Positions 9,558 to 19,203 of a DNA stretch of 64,000 nucleotides are shown piece by piece (the first letter of the stretch is position 1; each line of letters begins with the position of its first letter). The DNA comes from Aurantiochytrium sp. KH105. Taxonomy: Eukaryota > Sar > Bigyra > Thraustochytrida > Thraustochytriidae. Position numbers and translations under genes: made by a program. The notes below the pieces were generated by a model, which saw nothing but the letters and a program-made list of their open reading frames with translations, had not been told where the DNA came from and did not search any database. Where the stretch lies: NCBI GenBank assembly GCA_003116975.1, contig BGKB01000001.1:62001-126000 (forward strand), read 5' to 3'.

Positions 9558-10358
9558 TTAAGCCTGTCTGCGACGCAAGTGGTCCATGAGCGTGCTGTTG
9601 GCATCCTCGAGATTGCGCTTCATGAGCATCTGACCCTTTTTCAGATTGTCAATATCAGAGGCAAGCTTGGTGCTCTCGGTACCAAGGTCCTTGGTGATCT
9701 GAGCAGCATCCTGCATGAGAAAGCCCTTTCCCATGGCCCGGTAGCAGTTGACCTCGGCGCCATCCTTGGACTTGGTCTCCTCAATAATACTCTGAGAAAT
9801 GATAGCCTTGGTACGCTGCTCGAGCTCCTTTTCGTTGAGCTCATTGGTGACCTGCATGTATTTGAACTTTGCCTCCATGACGCGCTGGCCGAGCTCCTGC
9901 GTACCGCCCATCATGGCCTCCTCGGTGGTGGCGCGGGCGTCCGGGGTCCTGTTCGCGGCGGAGGCATCACGGATCTTGTTCTTGAGCTCTTTCTCGAGCT
10001 TTCTGAACTCGTGCACACCAGACTTCTTTTGTGCGGACTTCTTACCCGATGCGCTAGGCAAGAGCTTCATGCCCTCCTTGACAACGCGCAACGCCTCCTC
10101 GTGGTTGTTGAGCTCCTTTTCGGCCGTCGCCAGTCGCAGATACGCCTTGACAAAAGAGGCGTCCATGGCGAGGCATTTCTTTGCATCGGTCCTGGCATCT
10201 TCCCACTGCTTGAGGGCCAGGTACGCGGCCGCGCGGTTGGCGTAAAGCACGTGGTTGAGCTCGTCCAGCTCGATCGCCTCCGTGTAAAGCTTCACCGCCT
10301 TTTCATGGTCGCCCGCGCGGAAGGCGTCGTTGCCCGCATCTTTCTTTGCTTCCGCCAT
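9558..10358 (-). CDS. TPR domain fused to a prefoldin-beta (subunit 1-like) domain, 266 aa
   Basis: ATG at 10358 (MAEAKKDAGNDAFRAGDHEK), stop TAA. Residues 3-105 are three TPR motifs of the Hop/STI1, PP5 type: GNDAFRAGDHEKAVKLYTEAI, then NRAAAYLALKQWEDARTDAKK, then AYLRLATAEKELNNHEEAL. In the first motif K6, N10, N41 and K71/R75 lie where the two-carboxylate clamp that binds Hsp70/Hsp90 EEVD tails is expected. Residues ~155-266 form a long helix, a beta-hairpin segment (AEVNCYRAMGKGFLMQDAAQI) and a second helix, aligning with prefoldin subunit 1 (human YEGVGRMFILQ). Prefoldin subunit 1 normally stands alone at about 120 aa, so the fusion is unusual. Inference: a cochaperone linking Hsp70/90 to prefoldin-type client handover. 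A prefoldin-like coiled coil outside the hexamer is the alternative. Confidence 0.8.
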   Translation of the reverse strand: MAEAKKDAGNDAFRAGDHEKAVKLYTEAIELDELNHVLYANRAAAYLALKQWEDARTDAKKCLAMDASFVKAYLRLATAEKELNNHEEALRVVKEGMKLLPSASGKKSAQKKSGVHEFRKLEKELKNKIRDASAANRTPDARATTEEAMMGGTQELGQRVMEAKFKYMQVTNELNEKELEQRTKAIISQSIIEETKSKDGAEVNCYRAMGKGFLMQDAAQITKDLGTESTKLASDIDNLKKGQMLMKRNLEDANSTLMDHLRRRQA

Positions 10359-11404
10359 CCTGCCTGCCCGCTGTCCCGGCCTGTGCTCGCTCTCCTGCTG
10401 CGCCTGGTCGCTGCGGCGGTCTCCTCGTGTCTGCCCTCACGCGCGCGCTCGCTCCTTCGGTCCGCGGCCCGCTCGCGATGACTTCTCTCTGTCGCCCGCG
10501 CGCTCGCTCGCTCGCTTCTTTCTTTTTCGGTTTGCGAGTTTTAACCGGCGGTTGAGGGATGGCAACGTTTGCCTCCTTTTGGACATGTGGTTTTTTTTTT
10601 AAACACAATTATTATGACGGCTCCGGTGCTTGTGCCGCCGCAAGACTGGGCCCTCGCCAGACTTGCCTTGGAAGGTGCTCCTTTTTCGATCAACGCGTGA
10701 GGACCAAGCATGGAAGATCGCTTCGTTTGGTGGCTAAAAATGGCATCAATTGAGTTCTGCGGTCCACATGATCTGCTCTGCTTTAGGGGGTAGGAAAGCA
10801 ATCTACTTTACTTTGTACGAGAATCTTTCGCTTTGCGCCTGCTTTGTTGTTGCAAGCCTTCTGCACAACGTCACGCTGTTTGCTCTACGCGAAGATGGCT
10901 CTTCAACCTGAATCTGTGAATCGCTTCTCCTTGCAAGAGCAAGATCCACAAAGTCCTCAGAATGTGTTTTCGCCGCGAATTCAAGCAGTTTCACTCGATC
11001 AAAGCAAGTCAGCTCGTCGATACATTTCTTAGACTACTTTGGCCAATTTGCCTCTTCACCGCAGTGCTGCGTGGCGAACATTATGCGCAATAGCGCATCT
11101 GTAACTGTGTCACTTTCTGGGCCGTCTTTTCCTGCTTTGCGGTTCCTTTGTTCGCGGCGTTGAACGCCTGATCAACGTGTCCCGACCAGCTCGTCATCAA
11201 CGAACGTGATTTCTTTTCACTGTTATCACTGGCTCTGAGAGATACATTTCAAGCTTGCAAGATCTTCTTTTTGAAGACACATCGGGCGTCTCGACAGTTT
11301 CACAGCGTATGTTGGAAAAAAAATTGTTTGTTATGTGGTGGCTCGACTCAACAAGATTCGACTTGGACTCGACTTGACTCGACTCGCCGGCTCGTTCGTT
11401 CGTA
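10359..11404. other. Intergenic region, upstream of the TPR-prefoldin gene and downstream of Rpt2
   Basis: About 1 kb. The part next to the TPR-prefoldin start (10359-10550) is GC- and CT-rich, as expected for a 5' flank. The rest is A/T-richer. A short ORF at 10898-11032 (+, 44 codons, MALQPESVNRFSL start) is the only frame with ordinary-looking composition, but I cannot support it as a gene. No RNA gene is recognised. Confidence 0.45.
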
Positions 11405-13242
11405 CTACAGGTAGAGGCCTTCGGGGATGTTGCTCTTCTTGCGATAAAGAGCACTCTCCTTAGCCTTGACAAGATCATCTTGGGTGACCTGTGATCGGGC
11501 AACGCAGTTCGCATAGCATTCGTGCACGAGAATGTTAGTATGAGATGGAGGTGCTCCTGAAAGAGAAAGAGAAAGAGAGAGAGAGAGGGACTTTGCACTT
11601 ACCTTCATGCGGCGCTCACGAAGCGCGAGGAGACCAGCCTCCGTGCAGATCGCCTTGATGTCGGCGCCCGAAATATCGTCCTTGGCAGAGATGAAGACAT
11701 TGAGATCGACGTCGTCTGCGAGGCTCATTTTCGAGGTGGTGATGGAAAAAATCTGCTTCTTTGTGGCCTCGTTGGGAAGTGGAATTTCGATCTTACGATC
11801 GATACGACCGGGTCGAATCAGTGCAGGATCCAGACTGTCAATGCGGTTGGTCGCCATAATGACCTTGATGTCGGAGCGGTTATCAAAACCATCGAGCTGA
11901 TTGAGAAGCTCAAGCATGGTGCGTTGCTGAAAAGAAGAACAAGAAGAATACAAGAAAGTCAAACACAAAAAAGTTGTCAGTGGACAGCTTTGTCGCTTTG
12001 CCACAACCAGGGCCGCGCAAGGCGGCGCGGCGCCTTGATGGGATTTACTTACAATTTCTTTGGCGCCTCCACTAGAGCCTGTGAAGTGCAGAGAAATGAT
12101 TCACACACGGGAATCAAAACGAAATTTGTCAGTCTGCGTGATCATCCCTCCGTTGCTGTCCCGCGACTACATATAGACGTGACGAGACGAGACGATACAA
12201 GACCAGGTCATGCATTCATTCATTCGTTCATTCAAGCAAAGCTTGCTCGCTTGCGAAGAATGAAGCTCAGGTCAACTTGTCGCCTCTGCCGCCGTTTTCC
12301 ATTTGCAGCACGTCTTCGAAAAAACGAAAGAAAGGACGGAGAAAAGAACTTACTCTGGTATCGCTTCATACCGACAGCGTCGATTTCGTCGATAAAGATG
12401 ATCGAGGGCGCGTGGTCCTCGGCCACCTCGAACATTTGGCGCACAAGCTTGGGGCCATCACCTAGGTACTTCTGAATGAGCTCCGAACCAACAACACGCA
12501 AAAAGGTGGCCGAAGTCTGGTTAGCAACGGCTTTGGCCAGGAGCGTCTTGCCCGTGCCGGGCGGTCCATAGAGAATGACACCCTTGGGCGGGTTAATTCC
12601 GATATCCTCGTAGAGCTCAGGGTGGGTTAGGGGCAGCTCAACGGCCTCCTTCATCTCCTGAATCTGGTCCTCGAGGCCGCCAATATCGGCGTACGTCTCT
12701 GCCGGGGCCTTGTCAACCTTCATGGTCGTCACAAGGGGATCGGTGTCGTCGCTGAGGATGCCGACGACCGAGGACGTTTTATTGTGCAGCAGAACCGAGG
12801 CACCGGGTTCGAGCTGGTCCTGGTCGACAATGGAGAGAATGTTGACATAGTACTCGGGTCCGACGCTGGACGACACGATCGCATGGTTATCATCGATGAT
12901 TTCCTCGAGAGTGCCGATGCTGAGCGGGGTCCCGCGGAGCTCGTCGATCTTGGAGCGGTCCTCCTCGTCCTTGACATGTTTGGGCTTGAGCAGCTCCTGG
13001 TTTCGAATGTACTCCTCCTCGAGCAGGAGAAAGTCCTTGATGCGCTCCAGCTTCATGAGCCGCAGCTTGCACTTGGCGCTCGGCAGCACGTTGGGCACCT
13101 TGGTCGCGGTCGCCACGCCGCGCTTCCTGCGCCGCTTGCCCACGCGCGTCGGCTGCCCGTGCTGGAACTTCTTCTTCTTCTTCTGCTGGTCCTCCTTGCT
13201 GCGCTTTCCCGGCCCGCCGGGCCCGCCCTGCGCGTTGCCCAT
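11405..13242 (-). CDS. RPT2: 26S proteasome regulatory subunit 4 (base ATPase Rpt2), four exons, 440 aa
   Basis: Exons on the minus strand are 13242-12354, 12078-12053, 11926-11603 and 11488-11405; they join in frame to 440 codons, the length of human PSMC1. Donors are all GTAAGT and acceptors CAG. The start MGN is a plausible N-myristoylation site, as known for Rpt2, and a Lys-rich tail follows. The OB region is around residues 90-150. The Walker A motif GPPGTGKT, the Walker B stretch [11 protein letters not shown], a sensor/arginine-finger block ([20 protein letters not shown]) and [12 protein letters not shown] are intact. The C-terminus EGLYL carries the hydrophobic-Tyr-X motif that docks into the 20S alpha ring and opens the gate. 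Exon 2 is only 26 bases. It acts in the cytosolic and nuclear proteasome base, unfolding ubiquitylated substrates. Confidence 0.95.
12053..12078 (-). other. RPT2: 26-nt microexon of the Rpt2 gene
   Basis: It is flanked by a CAG acceptor and a GTAAGT donor. It supplies most of the codons for SSGGAKEI, which sit between KRYQ (exon 1) and QRTMLELL (exon 3), exactly where Rpt2 needs its pore-loop-proximal SGGxxEI segment. Removing it would shift the reading frame. Confidence 0.9.
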
Positions 13243-13825
13243 CCTCGCCGCCCGCGCGCCGCCGCCGCACAGACCCCGCGCGCCCGCTCAAGATCGCGCG
13301 TCTGCCGCGCCGCCCCGCCGCCTCAACGGCGAAGCTTCTCTCGGGCGCGCCCCGCCGCCTTAACCCGCCCCGGACGCGCACAGGGGACCCCAGCCGCGCG
13401 CCCGAAGATTAAGGCGCCTGCGCCGCTCGGTCGGGGGTCTGCGGGGCACCCAAATGTAGCTCCTCGGACGCGCGGGCTCCACGCGGCGAAGGCATTGCCC
13501 GAGGCCTCGCTGGAATCGTCTTCGTCTTCTTCTTCTTTGCAAGTGGCCAGCACTTCCGTCGATCGCGGTCAAGAGGGGTCGTCGTCGTCCCCGGTGGTCT
13601 CGGCCTTGCCGCAGCGCTATTCTTCAATTGTCTTGCCACTAGCTCCAGCCTGAGAGCGTGGGCGATGTGAGTGCAGCAGTAGTAGAAGAAGGGAGCAGCG
13701 AAGACGCAAACCTGCGAGACAAACCCGTAAACAAGAAGCCAGAGGCCTCGAGGGAGGCGCGGCCGCGGCTCCAGCGAGCTGCGGCTGCGGCTGCGCGGAG
13801 GAGAGACGAGAGGCGAGGCGAGGAG
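13243..13825. promoter_or_regulatory. Divergent intergenic region between Rpt2 and the coiled-coil/polyQ gene
   Basis: GC-rich bidirectional upstream region of 583 bases. The frame of the polyQ gene stays open across 13658-13825 without an ATG. I see no clear TATA or PACE-like proteasome element. Confidence 0.5.
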
Positions 13826-14997
13826 ATGCGCGCGCCGGAGCGGGTCGTCGTAGCCCTGGCGGTCCTGAGCTGCGTGGCCCTGGCGTGGAGGTTCATTGTC
13901 CTGGGGTCGACGAGCGCAGCGGGCGGCGGCGGCGGCGGCACCCGCGCAGAGGAGGCCGCGGCGGAGAGCTCAGCGGTGCTGGAGGCGCTGCGGACGGAGC
14001 TGGACAGTCTCAAACTCGCAATGGAGACCTCGTCCGTGCCCAAGCACAAGTTCGACAAGCTCAAAGACAAGGCGCTCCAGGTCAGCGGGGACCTCTTGCG
14101 CGTGCGCAGCGAGGTGGAGCAGTACAAGGAGGCTGCCAAGGCCGCTCTTGCACAGGGACGTGTGCGGAGCCAAAAGAACACGGCAGCAGCCTCGCAACTA
14201 AATGCGACCTTTCGCGTCAAGCTGCAAACCGCGTACTCTCAGCTGAGTCAATTTAAGGAGCACAACCAGCAACTCGAGCTTGCCAACGAGCGCCTCGAGC
14301 AGCAGCTTGCCAAAGCTTCCCAAGACTTGCGTGCGCAATTATCCTCCTCTGCCTCTGACGCCCAGGAGAAAGCGGAGCAGGAAAATTTGCAACGAGCCAA
14401 CCAGGATCAGGAGCTCCTTGACCTACGCACGCAAGTGGCGCGCTTACGCTCCGAGCGAGACGCAGCTTTGGCTCTTCACGATGACGCCACGGCTGCTGCG
14501 GGCCCTCTCGAGGAACATGGCCAGACTGAAAATGGCATTGATGCGGGCGATGGCAGCGTAATCGAGCTCGAGAGTGACGAGAGTATGCGATGCGAGGACA
14601 GTCTGCGGGAGATGACCAGCGTGGTGAAAGCTCTCAAAGCACGTGTTCAAAATCTCGAGAGCGAGCGGGAACTCTTACGCAAGACAGCAAAGGAAGCGCG
14701 CGCAGAGGCCGAAAGTGCGGCCAAGGACCTTGGCGCAACGAGAGAAAAAGTTGAAAATCTGAGCACGGAAATGAAGCAAAAGACCAAGGCTCTCATTGAT
14801 GCCAAGGCACAGATAGAACAGCTTCAGAAGAACGCTTCTCCTGCTCAGTCTTCCTCGCAACCGAGCGTAGGGTCTTCGCAAAGCGACTTTGCGGGCCTTG
14901 GCTTTGGGGCGAACGGAGGCTTGAATCAGCAGCAACAGCAACAGCCGCGGCAGCATCAGCAACAACAAGGTGGATGGCAGCGGCAGCAAGGGTGGCC

Positions 14998-15071
<74 letters not shown>

Positions 15072-15487
15072 CACAGCAACAGCAAGGATGGCAGTTACAA
15101 CAGCAACGACCACAACAACAGATTGGTGGTTATGCCATGAACCAAGCGCCGCTGATGGGCGGCGGGTACATGAATAATAACCCTGGTGGATATCCTCAAA
15201 TGATGGGTCAAGGGCCTGGTGGACTGAACCTAGGCGGCCCGCAGATGCAAAACATGGGTAACCCCTGTGCCCAGGCGCACAAGTTTGAATTTGATTCTGA
15301 TCGCCCAGGCCCTGCCTTTCATAGCCAGGCTGTGCGAAGCGCGCGAGAGTGTCGCCAGGTCTGCGAGGGCGAGTATCGCTGCAGATCCTGGGTTTACACC
15401 AAGTCAGACGCCATGTGTTTCCTAAAAGAGTCACAAAGCCCATCGCAGCCAAGTACCTGCTGCGTGAGCGGACTCAGATGTATGTGA
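13826..15487 (+). CDS. Signal-anchored coiled-coil protein with polyQ tract and C-terminal PAN/apple-like domain, 553 aa
   Basis: The first ATG in frame is at 13826 (MRAPERVVVALAVLSCVALA). Residues 6-26 are hydrophobic after a short basic start, so they act as a signal anchor or signal peptide. Then come a Gly6 run and a long heptad-rich coiled coil (about residues 45-330, rich in E, K, Q, L). Next is a Gln-rich, Gly-Gly-Tyr-rich linker (about 350-480) with 24 consecutive Gln. The last ~75 residues hold regularly spaced cysteines (CAQAH, ECRQVCEG, YRCRSWVY, MCFLK, TCCVSGLRC) in the order of PAN/apple domains, which bind carbohydrate or protein outside the cell. The topology would put the coiled coil and PAN-like part in the secretory lumen or outside. 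It could be a surface or cell-wall-scale adhesion protein; this is inference. Confidence 0.75.
14999..15070 (+). repeat. In-frame (CAG)23-CAA tract encoding 24 Gln
   Basis: Twenty-three uninterrupted CAG codons followed by CAA. Nearby Gln codons in the same linker mix CAA and CAG, so the pure tract looks like a recent triplet expansion. Confidence 0.95.
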
Positions 15488-15637
15488 TGAGCGTGTAATC
15501 TATGTATCTAACTATCTTGTGTCTCTCTTTTCTCTCTGTGCACTAAAATTAATTTTTCAATAGCAGACTGAACGCACACAGCGCGCGTGATGCACAGAAG
15601 TACACATGTATTTTCGTGATTTTCTTTCTTTTGGTTC

Positions 15638-18148
15638 TCAATCTCCCAAGTGCACTGACTTGGTGAGAATGGAATATGTTTGCACATCCAGAAGATAGGC
15701 GCGCGCGTAGGGATGTTTAGACGGAAGAGTGGCCTGGACAGTGAGCATGTTTGATGCTCCGTCCTTTGTTGGCACGATTACGCGTACGTTGTCAACCACT
15801 TGGACGTGGCGTGGTGTGGCCTTGGAAACATGCTCAAAGTTTTGATTGTGCTCCAAACCATCTGTCTCATCAATGTAAAATATTCCGACATCCCGCCGAA
15901 GGCGCTCCGCGAGACGCGAGGAAGGCGTGAGGAGCAAGAGAGCAAGCGCGGGCTCGAGAAGTCCACCCTTGGGCTTCCACACATCTACAATGGTTTCAAA
16001 GTCGAGCGTAACACTGCGACACGGCAGAGAACCAACGACTCCACGTAGCGCTGTGTCTGGCCTCGCGCGCTGCAGCCGTGCGCACATGATCCGCAGCGCC
16101 ATGCCACGCAGACGAACGTGAGGCAATTCACGGAACTCTGAATCGCGAAAGTACGCTGCAAGAAAGTCGCGGGCGAGGTCACGGCCGTGCTCCGAGCGAT
16201 CAGCAATGGACGCGAGCATAAGCGTCGCGCTCAGCACAGTATGGGTTGGAAAAGGGTACGATCCGGCGATGGTCTGACGCGGGTCACGAAGCATGTCCGG
16301 TGTGACGGGCTGCGGGACCAGCACATCGTGCAAAAAGAGGAAAAAGGTAGACTCAAAGGCAGCCTTGATGCGTGCTTGGCCCTTGCGCGCCCGCGATTGA
16401 TTGAGGGCATTTGCGAGTGCCTCGTTCAGCGCCTCGGGCCCTGGGTTCGCGCGCGCGAGCTCGATCAGCATTTGAAGTTCGGGCTGCAAGAGCTGCTCTT
16501 CGAGCACCTTTTTATCAACCTTGACGGAGGCAGGAAGGCCATGCACGAGGTCTTGTACAAGCGACTTGATGGCATCGCCGCTGACCAGGCTGTCCACGTC
16601 TCTGGCCGTTGGCTCATGAAAGTTCCACCGCGTCCGCACAATCTTCTCGTCGGGGTCTGGGGCCAATTCTGCAGGCGCAGGCGCAGGAATGAGACCCATT
16701 AGAGCAGCAAGATCCAGAGCAGCCGTGACACTACGCGGTGGCGTGCTCGCAAGGAGATCTTCGAGGGTTTCTGCTGCAGTGAGAATGTTCTCGGTCTGAA
16801 CAAAGGCCTGCTTGCGGGGCTCCAATAGGGGCTCGCAGAGCAAAAGAAGATTCCACAGTCCTACATAGTCGGCGACGTTGCTCGTGTCGATGGCGGCGTA
16901 ACAACGCCGCGCACCAAAACGATGACGCGACAGCAAATCAATGCAGTCGCCTGCTACAAGTTCAATGGAAACGGCACCTCGCGCGACCGCTTGGCGGAGT
17001 GAGCTCCACAAAGGACGCCAGCAGCTGCCAAGGACCTGTGCCAACGCAGTACCGCCGGGCTTGAGATTTGCCAATTCACTAAAGGCCCCAGTTGGTCCCT
17101 GGGAATCGATAAAGAGGGGGCTCGTTTGCGCTGATGACGGCGGGGCCGTAGAGACAAAGTCGTAGAGAAGGGGATTGGGTACAAAGCTTTCGTCGGAAGC
17201 CTGAAGAGATTGTACACGATTTGCAGACCGTGAGGAGACGCCGGTCTCGAGCCAGGATTGTGATGTCTGGGCGCGACCGTGGCCTGCGCCATCTCCGAAA
17301 CGACGGATTGCAGCAACCCGAAATTCTTGGTCCGAATCAAACTGAGCATCTGACTTTCTCCAGGCGCGCCAGTGCGGTTCCAAAAGGTTACGGGTCTCTT
17401 GGTCAAGCGTGAGCCATTTGGGTAGTGCTTGGGCATCAGCATCGAGAAGGATATCGAGGGCTGTATCGAGTCGCGATCGTTCAGGCGCAGTGACGAGCGC
17501 ATCGCACCAGAGAGCAGTAGCGGCCTCAATGGCATTGGGCTCGTCTGAAACCGCCGCAAGTAAGAGAGCGGCATCGCGGGCGAGGGTAAGCGTTGATGCG
17601 TCGTTGAGAACAAAGTGCGCGTGGTGTGTCGAAGCAGAGATCTTGTTTCTTTCCCCTTGCAACCAGGACTCTTGCGCTAGCTCGGAAAGTGCAGCGACCT
17701 CGAGCTCGTGCAATGTTTTGAGTGGATTTCGCAGGTCGCCAACTCCCAGGTAGAGGAAGCGGAGGTCTTCTTCGTTTGTTGCGATATCGCCAATGTTTTT
17801 GGCGCTGGAATTGTCGCGTTTGCGTCGCTTACGCAAATGAGATGCGGCCTCGTGGCCGTTGCACAACCTTGCAGAGGCTTCTTGCGAGGTCCAGAGCGCC
17901 CTGCCGTGCGTGTTCCCAATCACAAAGCTGGCCATGATCCTGTCCACAAGTTTGCGTCGTGCCGGTGAAGGCAATAGCGTCTCTTTGCCGGCGGACTCGG
18001 CGCCGGCAAGAGGATTGCCATACTCTGCATTCTCGCTTGCTGTTGCGCTGCGGTCTGCTGTGCTGCCGCTGGCAGCATCGCTCTTGCTGGTGTTGCTGCT
18101 GCTGCCACCGCTGGCGCTGCGGCTTCGCCGCCGCTGCCAGAGGCCCAT
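15638..18148 (-). CDS. DUF4470-like domain protein, 836 aa
   Basis: The first usable ATG is at 18148 (MGLWQRRRSRSAS); upstream frame codons run into a poly-A/Lys stretch. Residues 1-65 are Ser-rich and disordered. From about residue 69 the order FVIGNTHGRALW, then FLYLGVGDLRNPLKTLHEL (about 131-150), then HFVLNDASTLTLARDAALLL (about 176-196) matches the DUF4470 signature (GN, LGxGDxRNxLxTL, LNDxxxxxxAR). This domain is found in MYND-finger proteins and in the dynein-arm assembly factor DNAAF3. No MYND zinc finger follows. The C-terminal 600 residues are mostly helical with no domain I can name. A dynein-assembly role is possible but only by family analogy; the protein is longer than DNAAF3 (~540 aa). 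Confidence 0.7.
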   Translation of the reverse strand: MGLWQRRRSRSASGGSSSNTSKSDAASGSTADRSATASENAEYGNPLAGAESAGKETLLPSPARRKLVDRIMASFVIGNTHGRALWTSQEASARLCNGHEAASHLRKRRKRDNSSAKNIGDIATNEEDLRFLYLGVGDLRNPLKTLHELEVAALSELAQESWLQGERNKISASTHHAHFVLNDASTLTLARDAALLLAAVSDEPNAIEAATALWCDALVTAPERSRLDTALDILLDADAQALPKWLTLDQETRNLLEPHWRAWRKSDAQFDSDQEFRVAAIRRFGDGAGHGRAQTSQSWLETGVSSRSANRVQSLQASDESFVPNPLLYDFVSTAPPSSAQTSPLFIDSQGPTGAFSELANLKPGGTALAQVLGSCWRPLWSSLRQAVARGAVSIELVAGDCIDLLSRHRFGARRCYAAIDTSNVADYVGLWNLLLLCEPLLEPRKQAFVQTENILTAAETLEDLLASTPPRSVTAALDLAALMGLIPAPAPAELAPDPDEKIVRTRWNFHEPTARDVDSLVSGDAIKSLVQDLVHGLPASVKVDKKVLEEQLLQPELQMLIELARANPGPEALNEALANALNQSRARKGQARIKAAFESTFFLFLHDVLVPQPVTPDMLRDPRQTIAGSYPFPTHTVLSATLMLASIADRSEHGRDLARDFLAAYFRDSEFRELPHVRLRGMALRIMCARLQRARPDTALRGVVGSLPCRSVTLDFETIVDVWKPKGGLLEPALALLLLTPSSRLAERLRRDVGIFYIDETDGLEHNQNFEHVSKATPRHVQVVDNVRVIVPTKDGASNMLTVQATLPSKHPYARAYLLDVQTYSILTKSVHLGD

Positions 18149-18184
18149 AGTTTTTCCTTTTTGTTTTTGGTTTTCTTCATTGCC

Positions 18185-18203
18185 TTTTTTTTTTTTTTTT
18201 TTT
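18185..18203. repeat. T19 homopolymer upstream of the DUF4470-like gene
   Basis: Nineteen consecutive T on the plus strand (poly-A on the gene's sense strand), 37 bases upstream of its ATG, so within the 5' leader. Confidence 0.9.
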
Positions 18204-18356
18204 GCTAATTGCGGGCATTCGCTTCGCGAAGCCAAGCAAAAAAAGTCGAAGCAATTGCGAAAGCAAACGGCGAATCCCGAGAAACGAAAAAGAAGCGGCG
18301 ACTCCGCAATTTCTTGTCATGAGATGAAGGCACAGGCACGCCATGTCCTAACGAAA

Positions 18357-19203
18357 CTACTCTGCATCGTCGTCTAACATTAACAGTAAAGCAACGTCCT
18401 GCGGGTCCATTTGCATACGCAGAAAATTGAGAGACATGTCCTGAGGGTCGATGCAGCCATTGCCGTGATCACGATTTCCTTTGTCAATTTCAATTTTCAT
18501 GAGCTGACCTTCCTGCCAATTACCTCGAAGAGACCGACCGTTGGACCAGCGCAGCGTCCCCTCACCATTTTTGCGATTCTTTGTCCACCAGCCATCGTAC
18601 TCAACCCAATTACCCAACGCCGTGCGGCGGCATCGGCCCGAACCGTCTCGCTGGCCATGTCGCCACTCGCCCTCGTACACGACATTGCGCTGGGGGTCGT
18701 GGAATATGCCAGATCCATGTCTCTTGCCAAGTTTCCAGTCGCCTTCATAATAGCTCCCATTCGCAAACGTCTTGCCATTCGCAAATGTTAGTTACTCCAG
18801 TACAAACTCTTTTCCTTGGGAGAGGGGAACTGAGGACGAGAATGTAGAAATGCATGCTCAGACTTACCTTGCGTCCAAATCCGTGTGGTTTCCGATCGAT
18901 GCATGTGCCGTGATAGACAATCATGCTCTTGGTCTGTAAAGTGTACATTTGATCTCGGGGATTGCGATTGCGACGAATAATTTCCAGCTTCCGCGCACGT
19001 TTCTCTTGCTCTAGTACAGCCTCGTCCTTTTCCTCGATAGTCTTCTCGCTCTGTTTGCTTCTCTGTGCAACGATGTCATCAGAGAATTCATCTTCTTTTT
19101 CCTTTTGACCGTCCTCTCTTGCCTCGAGAAGTTGAGAGCGCTCCTTCTTCTTTGCTCTCTCCTTTTCGGCTTCGATCGAGAGCAACAGCGCCCGCGCCTC
19201 CAT
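18357..19203 (-). CDS. MORN-repeat protein, two exons, 249 aa
   Basis: Exon 1 is 19203-18868 (ATG at 19203, MEARALLLSIEAEKER) and exon 2 is 18770-18357. The 97-nt intron has a GTAAGT donor, a TAACTAAC branch-point-like motif and an AAG acceptor; joining gives HGFGRK-TFANGSYYEGDW, a continuous MORN register. The first ~85 residues are a charged E/K/Q coiled coil. Four to five MORN units follow (PHGFGRK, GSYYEGDWKLGKRHGSG, VVYEGEWRHGQRDGSG, WVEYDGWWTKNRKNGEG, GRSLRGNWQEGQ). MORN repeats form elongated beta-sheets that bind lipids or proteins and often sit in basal-body, flagellar or cortical structures. The C-terminal tail is acidic (MLDDDAE). The partner is unknown. Confidence 0.85.

Noticed and set aside
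9579-10481. Plus-strand ORF of 300 codons opposite the TPR-prefoldin gene
   Set aside because: Leu-rich antisense shadow; the minus-strand frame has two clear domains.
10898-11032. Short plus-strand ORF starting MALQPESVNRF
   Set aside because: Only 44 codons, no recognised homologue and no supporting splice or promoter signal; too weak to call a gene.
12784-13653. Plus-strand ORF of 289 codons opposite Rpt2 exon 1
   Set aside because: It is the antisense shadow of a certain gene; Leu/Val-rich composition is what GC-rich antisense of Glu/Lys codons produces.
14793-15452. Minus-strand frame with a poly-Ala run
   Set aside because: Created by reading the CAG tract on the other strand.
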